Positions 7,903 to 17,086 of a stretch of 17,458 nt of DNA are shown piece after piece. The notes under the pieces were generated by a model. That model worked only from the letters and a program-made list of their open reading frames with translations. It did no database searches and was not told the DNA's origin. The stretch covers positions 1-17,458 of the forward strand of contig JADGJL010000598.1 of NCBI GenBank assembly GCA_027600665.1, read 5' to 3'. Each line of letters starts with the position of its first letter. The stretch's first letter is position 1. A program made the translations under genes and the position numbers. Origin of the DNA: Irineochytrium annulatum. Lineage: Eukaryota > Chytridiomycota > Chytridiomycetes > Chytridiales > Chytridiaceae.

Positions 7903-9235
7903 ATGACTCTGAACGCCAACCTGCTCGTCCTCGTTGCCGTCGTCGGTACCGCCGTCTGCCAGCTCGCGACCGATCCCCGAGCTGTGCCGCCACCATTCAC
8001 TTCGCTTCCCTCCAACCTCTCCGCCCTTTACCCTGTTCCGAACGTACTCCTAGTTGGCAACTTCACTCAGGTCGATGGCGCGGGGCCGTTGACGCTTACG
8101 CTGACCCCGAACATGACCATGGTACGGTCCCACGTCTATGCATCCTCGGCTGCTCCTCCTTTGCTGCTGGCAATAACCAACATCCAATGCGACAGCAAAA
8201 CGGAGTTGCGGGAGTGGGAATGATCGCGAATAGAGCAATTTCGCCGGGAGACGCTGTTTGCGCCAACATCGAGTTCCCTGGTGACGACTACTCCGCTATA
8301 TCCTCAACGTTTTATGTGGGTGGATTCTGTTCAATTGGAAGAGCGGCAATTGATTGACATTGTTGTATCAGGCGATCACGACATATCAAGGCGGGACTAA
8401 CACCGGGTCTATGGATGAGGTCTGCTCGTTGAGGTTTCCCAGCAGCTGATTTGGCTCTTGACAGATGGATCTCGAATTTCTGGGCTCGGCTCATAAATTC
8501 CAAATCAACTTTTTCCAACGCGGCGGCGGCGGTAAGTAAATCCGTTTCGGGTCGGCTAAAATCGATGTCTGTAGGTCACGAAAATGTTTATTTTCCTCCC
8601 AACACGAGTGAGACCACGTACGACTTCTGCCTGCACAACGATGGGACTGTTTTGAAGTAAGTGACACCTGCGGCGAGCTTTCGTTAGTTTTGGTTTTGTT
8701 CTCTCTTGCGTTTCCAATTCATATTTGGTGATGGTTCGCGTAACTAAAAACCACCCTTTTTACAGCTGGTTCATGAACGGAACGCTTTTGGCGACTCGGC
8801 AAGCCCAACTCGGCCCGATGTACCCGCGATTTTCGATGTGGGATACGACCGGCAAGGTAACCTGGAGTCTGTATGTATTTGTCCGCTAACGCTTGTCTTT
8901 ACTCTCTTGCTCTGACGAAGTGGTCGTGCTGCGGCGGACGCACGCCGAACGCGACCTTCGTCTACGTGATCAACTCCTTCTCCATGTTCTCCTCGAACCC
9001 GGACGTCACGCTCTCGAATCTCCCACCCACCCCGACCTCCACCTCGACTACGTCTTCAGCAGCGCCCGCGACAATGGATGGGACCAACACGTCGCCTTTG
9101 TTGGGCGGTGGCGCAACCTCTGCGGTCACTTTGACGACTTACCCCGCAAAGTCCGCTGCCGCGAAGGGCGTGGTGTTGTTAGAGACAGCGGTCACGACGA
9201 TTTTCGCTGCCGTCTGGTACTGCATGATGGCGTAG
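7903..9235 (+). CDS. Secreted GPI-anchored GH16-family glycosidase/transglycosylase
   Basis: Seven exons: 7903-8121, 8196-8315, 8372-8419, 8465-8531, 8575-8656, 8766-8856 and 8921-9235; introns 74, 56, 45, 43, 109 and 64 nt; 313 aa. Residues 1-20 (LLVLVAVVGTAVCQ) are a signal peptide. The spliced catalytic site reads DEMDLEFLGS (E129, D131, E133), the GH16 E-x-D-x-x-E nucleophile/acid-base motif. It is followed by HKFQINFF, a C-L-H-N-D-G-T-V-L strand, NWFMNG (typical 'W..DG'-like strand) and YPRFSMWDTTGKWSCCGG. A Thr/Ser/Pro-rich linker and a hydrophobic C-terminus (VVLLETAVTTIFAAVWYCMM) indicate a GPI anchor. Several N-x-S/T sequons are present. By analogy with fungal Crh enzymes it may remodel beta-glucan/chitin in the cell wall, but substrate cannot be read from sequence. 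The last donor (GTAACC at 8857) is weaker than a GTATGT at 8871, but only 8857 keeps the frame. Confidence 0.85.
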
Positions 9236-9845
9236 GAGCTGGCTCGAGACATTATATGGACATCCACTAATTAATGTGCTGTAATTGTAGTTAGTTACAT
9301 TTACATCTTCATAACATCCATTCGTCGTAGGACAGCGAACATACCATGAACATTTCTCTTCGCACATATGATTTCTCAAGTTGTTGTAAATCGTTCGGCG
9401 GTTTGCATCGATAAAAATTGAGTCCACTTGCACTTTGTTAGGTCTGGATACACTTTTTTGCCTGTATTTGTGGGAATCCATCCATCATTTGTTAGTTTGC
9501 TTACCATTTTTTGACTGGCGAGATCTCCACGCGCAGTTCGACCAGAATAAACGAAGAAAGATAACAAAGAAATGCCGACAGGGGTATGAATCAGAAGCGC
9601 TGTCAAGGAACGACCGGACCCTTCCTCCTTCACTTCGATGTACGCCAAGCCGGATTTGCTCGAGCAGCGGGGTCCTGGAAGGTCCACCTCTGTCGTTGTG
9701 CGAGTTGATCCTCATCAATCGCTTCTCTAGGGAGTTCGATCGGGAACTAATAGCCGCGAACGCGTATGCCATCGCTGGCAGCCAGGCGATGTGGAAGGAG
9801 GTCCAATGCTCAAGCCATTGTCGTAGTCAGAAACTTGCAGTCGGA
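9236..9845. other. Intergenic: GH16 3' flank and peroxiredoxin promoter/5' UTR
   Basis: The first part is AT-rich and probably carries the GH16 3' UTR. The rest lies upstream of the peroxiredoxin start. Open frames exist on both strands, but their composition and lack of recognisable motifs do not support a gene. One plus-strand frame runs in phase into the peroxiredoxin start codon, with an in-frame ATG at 9789, so a short N-terminal extension is possible. Confidence 0.5.
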
Positions 9846-10676
9846 ATGGTATGATCACAACTCTCGCTTAACATAATCAACGCCTTCCAACAGTCCGCTT
9901 CGAAAGCGCTTCGCCTTGGCGACAAGTCGCCCAACTTCCAGGCGGATACGACTTACGGCCCGATCGATTTCCATGCGTGGAAGGGGAGCTCGTGGGCAAT
10001 CCTCTTTTCCCACCCGGAAGACTTCAGTTGAGCTCTATCCAACTTTACGGTTTCGTGCTATTTGAGGACTTCATGGATATTCATGAATAGCTCCCGTCTG
10101 CACCACGGAGCTTGGCGCGGTGGCCAGGCTGCAGCCCGAGTGGGAAAAGCGGAACGTCAAGGTGATCGGCCTCTCCTGCAACACGCTCGAATCCCACGAG
10201 CAGTGGATTGCGGACATTAACGAGACGCAGGTAGGATGCTTTGTCGTTCAAATCTGTAAACCTGTCCTTCCGCTGTACAGAATTGCCAAGTCCGGTTTCC
10301 CATCATCGCCGACAAGTCCCGCACGGTCGCAACGCTTTACGGCATGCTCGACCACCAGGACCCTACCAACATCGACAAGCTCGGCATGCCCTTCACCGTC
10401 CGATCCGTCTTCGTGTTGGGACCGGACCACGAGATCCGGCTCACGATCACGTATCCGGCGTCAACAGGACGCAACTTCACCGAGATCCTGCGGTGCGTGG
10501 ACGCGTTGCAGCTGACGGACAAGAGGAGGGTCGCCACTCCGGCGGATTGGAGGCCCGGGGATGATGTCGTCGTGCATGCAAGCGTCGGGGCGGAGGAGGC
10601 GAAGAGGTTGTTCCCGGAGCATCGGGTCGTAAAGCCGTACTTAAGGATGACGAAGCTGGATGTGGAAAAGCCTTGA
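9846..10676 (+). CDS. PRDX6: 1-Cys peroxiredoxin, PRDX6 type
   Basis: Exons: 9846-9848 (the ATG alone), 9894-10026, 10091-10230 and 10281-10676; introns 45, 64 and 50 nt; 223 aa, almost the same length as human PRDX6 (224). It reduces hydrogen peroxide and organic hydroperoxides through a single peroxidatic cysteine. Visible motifs are [20 protein letters not shown], then [16 protein letters not shown] with Cys49, His41 near the active site, [24 protein letters not shown] with Arg133, and [14 protein letters not shown]. The long C-terminal arm ([20 protein letters not shown]) is typical of the Prx6 group. The human phospholipase motif GDSWG is GSSWA here, while the equivalent His28, Ser34 and Asp141 remain. 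The start is set by family alignment; an in-frame ATG at 9789 would add 19 residues. Likely cytosolic; an organellar form is not excluded. Confidence 0.93.
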
Positions 10677-11034
10677 ACATTGTAGTATTGATGCAAGCAG
10701 AAGTAATCATATTTTTTATTGCCTTTATATCATTTTCCCACCGCAATACGCTCTTGCGGAGGAATATACAAATAGAAGGGATTTTATAGGCGACACCTGA
10801 TTGAAAAGCGATTGTACAAGTATGAGAGTTCGAGCTACAATATTGTAAGTAATAAGGCGGAATACATAAAGTAAAGGGAGGCAAGTCCGATGATATGAAC
10901 AGACAAACAACCATCATCAACACAGCAACCCAAAGAAAATAGACCAATCCTCGTCTGCGCCGTCAATCGGCTCTTTCACACGAAAACCGTCATCATCGAC
11001 AATGCAACCCATACATAATTCACATTGTCTTGCT
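10677..11034. other. Convergent intergenic region (peroxiredoxin / MpaB-like 3' ends)
   Basis: 358 nt between two stop codons of converging genes. It is AT-rich at 10700-10735 (TTTTTTATTGCC), consistent with 3' UTR and polyadenylation signals. No gene, repeat or RNA motif is visible. Confidence 0.5.
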
Positions 11035-12714
11035 CTAGGCCGCTATAGCGCACAAAGCGGGCGCCTTCACCTTCGCCTCCTTCTTCTTCTTCTCCTCCAT
11101 CTCCAGCCTCTTCTTCTCCCTCATCTCCATCCGTCTCTCAACCCCCTCAATCTCCTTCTCCAACCTCCTCAGCAGCCGTCCTCTAGTCCTCCCAATTAAC
11201 CACTCTCCCAAGATCGGCAACGACATCAGCCACGCCAATACGCCCAGCCAGAACACGAACCACCCGATATGCCTCTTCTCGCCGTCGGTGCCAGTAGGAA
11301 GATTTAAAGCGTCCGCGACGCCATCGCCAACGAGAAGGCGCGTCATGGTCGCGTGCGTGCCGACGGACTTGCCGTCGATCGCGCATTCCGAAACGGCCGT
11401 TAGGACGCCGATGGAGAGCTTGGACGCGACTTGGAGCGCCTGCTGATCCTGTGTCTCCGCCGCATCATCGTTCCCTGCGGCAGGAGGTGAAATCCGACGG
11501 CGCTTCGCGGAACCACGGCTCCTACGGCGAATGCTGCGCTTCGTCTCGGCCTTCAGGTAGGTGACGGGCTCTTCCTTAGCACCGAGGACCGCGCCGACGG
11601 AGGATCCCGTCACGGAGAAGGAGTGGACGTAGGCAAGGGTCAGATAGAAGGCCGGGTCGACGCCCCATTGGAGAGGGTTGACGTCGTCACGGACACCTAT
11701 CAAATGGCCTGCGAGGAAGAAAAGCAAGGGTCAGCAAAAAAACTTGGACGAGCTAAGGTTGGCGTACCTATGTATCTCCAAGTTTGGCTGTAGTCGTAGG
11801 CTTCCTGCGCAGTAATGGGAATCCCGAGCCTGGCGAGGCCGGCAAGAACAACCGACGAGAAACTTAGCAGTGTTGCAATCTGGGTGAAGGTAATTTTTCC
11901 ATCGTTAAGGCACGGTACTAACAGAGGATAGTAAGCTCACCATATCCGCCTGATTGATCGGAACGTGTTTCGGCCCAAGTCCATCCTCCCCTCCAAGCAC
12001 AACTACACCTCCCCTGACCCCCTTTGCCTGCGAAATCCTGTACCTCACCCCCGCGTGCATCAGCCTGATCTTGATAACATGCAGCCACCCCTTCCCGCCC
12101 ACTTTCATCAACCCCCCGCCTTCCTCGTCTGGCAACATCGCGTCCACGATCATGAAGCTCGTCTCCACGAGCCTCCGGTAACTCTTCTTCGGGTTCGACA
12201 GGTATCCCGTCGACATCAGCACCGCGTCCACCCTCGGGACGCCGAACCCGGCCGCCAGGCTGAGGTGCAGGAGAACCACCAAGATCGCTCCAACGTTTCT
12301 CCAGTGGAACTGCTGCCCGCGACGGACGGCGTCCACGTTGACCCAGTCGGGGAGCGTCTGCACGCCAAGCTTCTCGGCGAGCCATGCCGGGTCGACCCGA
12401 TCCGTTTCCAAGATCGCCGCATCGGGATCGGCGGCACGCCCCGGAGCGGGGAGTACTTTAAGGTGGTACGTAGGCCCTTTCTCTGCAACCAGGGCGTCAG
12501 CGAGTGGGTCGGCGTCGGTGAGGATGGCGTTGAAGTAGCGCTTGTAGTTCTTAAGGCCGTGATGGGGGAAGTCCTTGGAGGAGGAGGCGCCGATCGGCGG
12601 CGGCGGATCGATAAAGATCCTGTCGAAGGTTGCCGGGTCGACGAGCTGCGCGTGCAGGTAGAAAGGCGGCGGGCGCTCGGCGGCACGGGCCGCAGGAGCC
12701 TTGGAGGCCGTCAT
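11035..12714 (-). CDS. DUF2236 / MpaB-type (rubber-oxygenase-like) heme oxygenase family protein
   Basis: Exons: 12714-11941, 11879-11768 and 11708-11035; introns 61 and 59 nt; 519 aa. The ATG at 12714 is the first in-frame ATG. The family core is visible: QQFHWRNVGAILVVLLHLSL (135-), GFGVPRVDAVLMSTGYLSNP, then SYRRLVETSFMIVDAML, GGKGWLHVIKIRLMHAGVRY (207-) and, across the exon joins, TWRYIGHLIGVRDDVNPLQW (about 291-310). These match the MpaB/LcpA (DUF2236) catalytic domain, whose bacterial relatives use a b-type heme to cleave polyisoprene and whose fungal relative MpaB cleaves a farnesyl side chain. The His in RLMHAGVR is the likely conserved family histidine. Near the C-terminus, GWFVFWLGVLAWLMSLPIL is a transmembrane segment, followed by a Lys/Glu-rich coiled-coil tail. 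ER or other membrane attachment is inferred. The substrate is unknown, and no biosynthetic cluster is seen nearby. Confidence 0.85.
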
Positions 12715-13123
12715 GTCTGGAAGGCGAGTGCAAAGAAGGCCAATCCTCCGACTCCGACCGCTCACATGCTCGCCTCCGGTCCAAGCCAAGCCGGCAACTA
12801 TTTACCGGCCGGCTCAGAGCTCCCGTCGCGCACGGGACCACCTTGAGGTGCAAGGCGTGAAGGTCCCTCACACCGGACAGATTGGTTAACGGGCCACCTG
12901 AGCAGCATAACACAAATACTCCGATGTCGGATGATGTAAAAATATATCCACTTTCTATCCGACTTTCCCTACTCGTCTGACCCACACCACGAATGTCCTG
13001 GAAAATGTTCTGCAAAACTACTTTGGTGGTGTCGCAGTTGTCTCCACTTGTCAACTGCGTGGAATTAGCCAACGCCTTTTGACATAAAGTGGCCGGCTCA
13101 GACAGACAGATATCTCAACAACG
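12715..13123. promoter_or_regulatory. Divergent promoter region between MpaB-like and TDP2-like genes
   Basis: 409 nt between two divergent start codons. It holds both promoters and 5' UTRs. A CATAAAG element at 13083-13089 is about 35 nt upstream of the TDP2-like ATG and could act as a weak TATA element; nothing stronger was seen. GC-rich near the MpaB-like side. No additional gene is supported. Confidence 0.4.
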
Positions 13124-14101
13124 ATGCTTCCTTCCGCCATCCAAATCCTCGGCCTCGCGCCCCTTTTCGGCCTCACCAAAGACCCCATCGATCCATGCCC
13201 TCGTCCTCGGAACCACCTCAAGATCGTCACCTTCAATGTATGGTTCGACGGAATGCTCCAGCGCCAGCGCGCCGCCGCCCTCCTTTCTCAGGTTGCAGAG
13301 GAGCTCCCGGACGTCGTCTGCTTCCAGGAGGTCACCCGCACGTTCATGGACGTGCTCACATCGACGAAATGGTGGACGGGACGCTACCACATCTGCGGGA
13401 AGGCGTTGGCGTTTGAACAGTATTGGTATGGCGTCGTGACGCTCGTGCGGAAGGGTGCGGAGGTGGAGGTTGTGGGCGAGGAAATGGTGGAGTTCCCCAA
13501 GAGCGAGATGGGACGGAGGTTGCTGGTCGTGACGTTGAGGGGCAAGGTCAACGCGGAAAAGAAGAAGCGAACGGACAAGAAGGCGGGCTCGTCGAAGGAC
13601 CTGACGCCCCACCTGCCCACGATCAAGGTCGCCATGAGCCACTTCGAGTCCATGCCCAACTACGCAGCCGTCCGTCGCCAGCAGTTCTCTTTCGCGGCCG
13701 ACATCGCCAAAGTCCGCGACGACAGCGCTTCGCACGACGTCGGCATCATCTGCGGGGACATGAATTTGTGCAACGACGACGAGGACAGAGCGCTGGAGGA
13801 CGTCGGGTTTAGGGACTGTTGGAGGGAGTGCCATGCCGAGGACACAAAGGAGGCCAAGGAGGCCGGTTTCACTTTTGGAAGGACGTGGAAAAAGGAATTT
13901 CCGGGGAGGATTGACCGGATCGGCGTGCATGATGGGGCCGATGAAGGCGGCCGTGGGGGACCCAGGGCTGAAGTTAGGGTGGTCGAGTGCAAGCTCATCG
14001 GGTTGAAGGAGATGGAGGGTTTCGAGGGCGCACACCCTTCAGACCATTTGGGGGTTGTGGCCACTATCGAGGTCACGCCCGTCGGCGATGTGAAAGAATG
14101 A
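13124..14101 (+). CDS. TDP2: TDP2-like endonuclease/exonuclease/phosphatase-family protein
   Basis: Single exon, 325 aa. All four catalytic motifs of the Mg2+-dependent EEP fold are in order and match the TDP2 subgroup: TFNVWFD (Asn38), CFQEVT (Glu69), MSHFESMPNYAAVRRQQ (His173; human TDP2 has a similar SHLES segment), GDMNLCNDDEDRALEDVGFRD (Asp212, Asn214) and GRIDRI followed by SDHLGVVATI (Asp307, His308). TDP2 hydrolyses 5'-phosphotyrosyl bonds left when topoisomerase II is trapped on DNA, so a DNA-repair role is likely. A Lys-rich insertion (140-160) lies between strands. No UBA-like N-terminal domain is visible, unlike animal TDP2; the N-terminus is short and hydrophobic. Other EEP enzymes remain possible, but the motif details favour TDP2. 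Codon use is GC-rich like its neighbours. Confidence 0.82.
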   Translation: MLPSAIQILGLAPLFGLTKDPIDPCPRPRNHLKIVTFNVWFDGMLQRQRAAALLSQVAEELPDVVCFQEVTRTFMDVLTSTKWWTGRYHICGKALAFEQYWYGVVTLVRKGAEVEVVGEEMVEFPKSEMGRRLLVVTLRGKVNAEKKKRTDKKAGSSKDLTPHLPTIKVAMSHFESMPNYAAVRRQQFSFAADIAKVRDDSASHDVGIICGDMNLCNDDEDRALEDVGFRDCWRECHAEDTKEAKEAGFTFGRTWKKEFPGRIDRIGVHDGADEGGRGGPRAEVRVVECKLIGLKEMEGFEGAHPSDHLGVVATIEVTPVGDVKE

Positions 14102-14884
14102 ATGTGCCGTACTCAAAAGAACAAAAGAAGTGAAATGTGTTGCCTTGAACGGACGTACGTCGATTTAGTAACACTTTCAATTTATGATTAAAACAAATTT
14201 GGAATGGATTATTTTGCAAAGTTAACGACCATTACAATGAAAGAACTATTTTGAACACCAAATGCCTTACCTGGTCTTCTCCATTACGCTGCGTGCATTT
14301 TTAATTTAGTGGCGGAAAGGGTCAGTGTTCCATGCAGCCATAGGAACTTCTGATCGCCTCGGTGTTGGGCGATCAAAGGGCCAGTCTCATGCAATATCTG
14401 CGCACAAGATCGTCCGAAACCAAAATGGCGACATTTTCTTTTTTTTTTTTGGCGATGACTGAGGGACAAGGCTGTGCCTCCAAAAGAAATTAAAAACTAC
14501 AGTACGAGAAAATCTTCTGTTAACCGTTTAGTATATGATATGCAGTTTCTGGAGCGTGCCACAACTAGGCGTTAACATTTTGTGCAATGAAAGTGTGATA
14601 CTTAGGCTAAATAACAGTAGAACGCAACTAACGACAAAATTAACGCGTAAGTACTTATGCATCATCATTTATTAATTTAGTAGTAAGCGGTCTCAATCAA
14701 ATCATTCCAGAAGAGAGCATAAAATCATAGAACAAACGGGTAAGAGCAACAGTCGCATCCGGTATCCAACATCTTCCAAAAATCGCCGCCCTCATCAGAG
14801 TGTGCCCACCCTCATTCCGTCATCCTCCGTCAATGCTTGCGGTATCCTTCTGTTTGTCGCCATTATCAACACCTATCCCCACAA
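14102..14884. other. Long AT-rich convergent intergenic region
   Basis: 783 nt between the stops of the TDP2-like and hydrolase genes, clearly richer in A/T than the genes. It contains a perfect 8-bp stem hairpin (14351-14375) and a 12-nt T run (14439-14450). No tRNA boxes, conserved protein or transposon ends were recognised. Most is probably 3' UTR and spacer. Confidence 0.5.
14351..14375. repeat. Perfect inverted repeat (8-bp stem, 9-nt loop)
   Basis: TGATCGCC (14351-14358) pairs exactly with GGCGATCA (14368-14375). It lies in non-coding sequence upstream of a T-rich tract. It could be a transcript hairpin or a protein site; chance is possible. Confidence 0.55.
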
Positions 14885-16577
14885 TTACATCGCCCGCAAC
14901 AAGGCCAAGCCTGCTCCCCTATCGCCCCGGTTCAACACATCCCCCCTGTTCACATCCATTGACCGCCTCCCCAGCAGGAAGTCAATCGACGACCTCCTGC
15001 CGGTCCTCATCCCACCAACGCCCCCGTCCTCGCTTTTCCTCCGCTTCCGCTCCTCCTCCGCCTGACGCCTCCGCAGCCTCGCGAGCTCCGCCTCCCCCTC
15101 CTGGATCATCGCGCGCGCACCGTCGGCGCCCATGTTCACCACCCGCCCATCAACGCCGACCGCCACAAACTCCGCGCCCTCCTTCACGTCCGGCGTCTCA
15201 TCCGCCGACGACGACGACGACGTCAACCCTCGCACCCAGTCCCCGATCCGCTTGAGCGCCCGGCCGGCGGCCTCACCGCCAAAGACCTGGAACACGTGGG
15301 GCATCCCCTCCCAGACCTCGCACCGGGTCCCGCCGGCCGCCTGCGCCCACGCTCCGTCCAGCGCCACCAACACGCCCTCGTCCCTCAGCCTCTCCTTCTC
15401 CCCGACCTGGATCAGCGTCGGCGGCAGCAGCCCCGGCGCGCCACCACCGCCGCCGCCGCCGGCGCCGTCCCGCGTCGACGTCGAAGGCGTCGCGAAGAGC
15501 GGGCTGACGTACGGATGCACGTTCATGGTGTCGGAGTGGGTGTACGCGTGGCTCCTCCGCCCCGAGGCCAGGAAGATCGGGTCCGTCATCGACGCGGGGA
15601 GGTAGTCGGTTGAGGCGTTGAGGGTGAACGAGGGAGTGGAGTGCGTCAGGTCGACCCAGGGCGCCATCGCGACCAGCCCGCGAGGGGTTGGGTCCACGTC
15701 CGGGAACAGATGCGCGTGGTCTCGGAGCCACAGGGATAGGGACATGCAAAGGCCGGCTCCGGCGCTGTCGCCCGCGAGGACGATGTTGGAGCGGCGCTTT
15801 TTGCTGGGGTCAGTGGTGGTGGTGGAGTTGCCGAGGCGAAGGAGGTGGGTGTATGCGCTGATGGCGTCGTGTAGTGGGAGAGGGAATGTGTGTTCTGGCG
15901 CGAGGCGGTAGGAGATTGCTAGGATGGGCGCGGAGCAGGTTTGCGAAAGGGAGGATGTGAGGGGGCGGTGGGTTTCCTTGGAGCCCATGATGAAGGCACC
16001 TCCATGAAGGTAAAGCACGACAGTGTCGTCGGCCTTGAACGGGTGGGAAGGATCAAACGCTGCCGCGTCCGTAGAGCCAGGGTCGTGCATGACCCACTCG
16101 GCCGGAATGGAGCCCTCGGCTTCGTCCTGTCGCATCCCAGGCAGAACAATGGACCCGTCCCTCGGGATGGTGGTCTCTGTGATGTCGGTTTTTGGCGGGA
16201 CCGGCGTCGGAAAGAGCGTGAGCAGGGACCGAGTGATGGCAACCGAGTGCCGAGTGTTGTGCAGAGCGGCGCGGTATAGGGGCACGGCCAGGCTCTAAAG
16301 AATCGCAGTAGACAGGTTAGATAGAATAATAAAAGATGCAAACCAGCTGCATGCAAGAACGCACCATCTGCCTCGTCCATCGTAGCTTCTCTCCGAACAC
16401 CCTGTCCTTCTTTGACGTTGGCTGAAGCGGGTCGCCTGGTGGCGGAATGGCCTTGCTCGCCTGAGCGGTGGTGACGGCCAGACTTAGCTGCCACGAGGGC
16501 ATCGAGGCGCTCAGGCTGGCCGGCAGGGACGACAGTGTGCTCGCCGTCCGCTGGATGACACTCCGGGCGATGTCCAT
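14885..16577 (-). CDS. HSL-type alpha/beta hydrolase (GDXG esterase/lipase)
   Basis: Two exons, 16577-16365 and 16294-14885, joined in phase 0 by a 70-nt intron (GTGCGT...TTTAG, branch CTAAC); 540 aa. The catalytic domain shows LYLHGGAFIMGS (HGG oxyanion hole, about 168-170), ISYRLAPEHTFPLPLHDA, LAGDSAGAGLCMSL (nucleophile Ser248), APWVDLTHSTPS, GEKERLRDEG and GMPHVFQVF (His404). These define the hormone-sensitive-lipase family, which hydrolyses esters of short or medium acids or sterols. The position usually held by catalytic Asp is Glu372, seen in some fungal relatives. A poly-Gly insertion (GAGGGGGGGAPG) precedes it. The tail after about residue 435 is charged and disordered, with RRKSED and GRRSSIDFLLGRRSMD, which look like basophilic-kinase sites. 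The N-terminal 71 residues are unrecognised. Substrate is unknown. Confidence 0.87.
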
Positions 16578-16681
16578 GATGGTTCGGGTCTCCAGATTTG
16601 AGGAAGTTCGTTTGGAATGGTCTCCGTGGTTGCAGTTCTCCGTACGCAGCAGATATAAAGTATGGGATACTAACGAGAAGG

Positions 16682-16689
16682 TATATATA
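16682..16689 (-). promoter_or_regulatory. Candidate TATA box of the hydrolase gene
   Basis: TATATATA lies 105-112 nt upstream of the hydrolase ATG at 16577 on the minus strand; a second AT element (TTTATAT) lies nearer, around 16656-16662. Spacing suits a fungal TATA promoter with a short 5' UTR. Confidence 0.4.
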
Positions 16690-16870
16690 GTATGAGGGCC
16701 GTCGTCGTCGTTCGATGGGGAACTCGTATGGGTGGGGGCACGACGTCGAAAGTGTCAACCTCGTCCAACTTGAATGTCGGCTCCCCAAAACCCGTATCCA
16801 AATCCCCCTCCCCCAAAAAGACTCACGTGAAGGCGATCACACCAAAACGCGGGCATAACAGACGGATATC

Positions 16871-16903
16871 TGATATGGTCATAGGGCTTTCTATGTGATA
16901 TCA
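16871..16903. repeat. Imperfect inverted repeat
   Basis: TGATAT-ggt-CATAG (16871-16884) pairs with CTATG-tg-ATATCA (16891-16903) across a 6-nt loop. It lies about 200 nt beyond the hydrolase TATA candidate. It could be a dimeric transcription-factor site or transcript hairpin. Confidence 0.5.
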
Positions 16904-17086
16904 CAGGACCCAGTTCCTACAGGCGGAAGCGACGGGGGTAGTGACGTTCATTTATTGATATTGAAAACTATTTTGTGGACGAGCTATTTGTATGAATGCC
17001 ATAATGTTGGAATGTAATGCATTTATTCATTAAGAATTTGTGTGGTATATTTACAATGTTTTCCTCATCACACCCAACCCGACCAC

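Larger units (their letters stand above)
16578..17086. other. Intergenic: hydrolase promoter and zinc-finger gene 3' flank
   Basis: 509 nt between the hydrolase start and the zinc-finger stop, both on the minus strand. It contains the TATA candidate, an imperfect palindrome (16871-16903) and an AT-rich stretch (16945-17060) likely to be the zinc-finger 3' UTR. A plus-strand open frame at 16692-16898 has no recognisable motif and was not called. Confidence 0.5.

Noticed and set aside
8871..8920. Alternative GTATGT donor in the GH16 gene
   Set aside because: Better donor consensus, but joining it to the acceptor at 8920 shifts the frame and loses the WSCCGG and GPI-tail region.
9376..9772. Minus-strand open frames of about 100 codons
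   Set aside because: They overlap intergenic sequence, lack motifs and codon bias, and have no splice or family support.
11965..12846. 293-codon plus-strand open frame antisense to the MpaB-like gene
   Set aside because: Pro/His/Arg-biased shadow of a GC-rich exon with clear DUF2236 motifs on the other strand.
13115..14035. 306-codon minus-strand open frame antisense to the TDP2-like gene
   Set aside because: GC-rich shadow frame; the plus-strand protein has all the catalytic motifs and the antisense product shows none.
15205..15225. GAC-type trinucleotide run as a microsatellite
   Set aside because: It encodes the Ser-rich stretch of the hydrolase tail and is short; treated as coding low complexity.
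14800..15255. Ser/Pro-rich plus-strand open frame over the hydrolase tail
   Set aside because: Low-complexity product is the complement of the hydrolase's charged C-terminal tail; no independent evidence.
16692..16898. 68-codon plus-strand open frame starting near the TATA element
   Set aside because: Ser/Lys/Pro-biased, no homology recognised, and it overlaps the hydrolase promoter.
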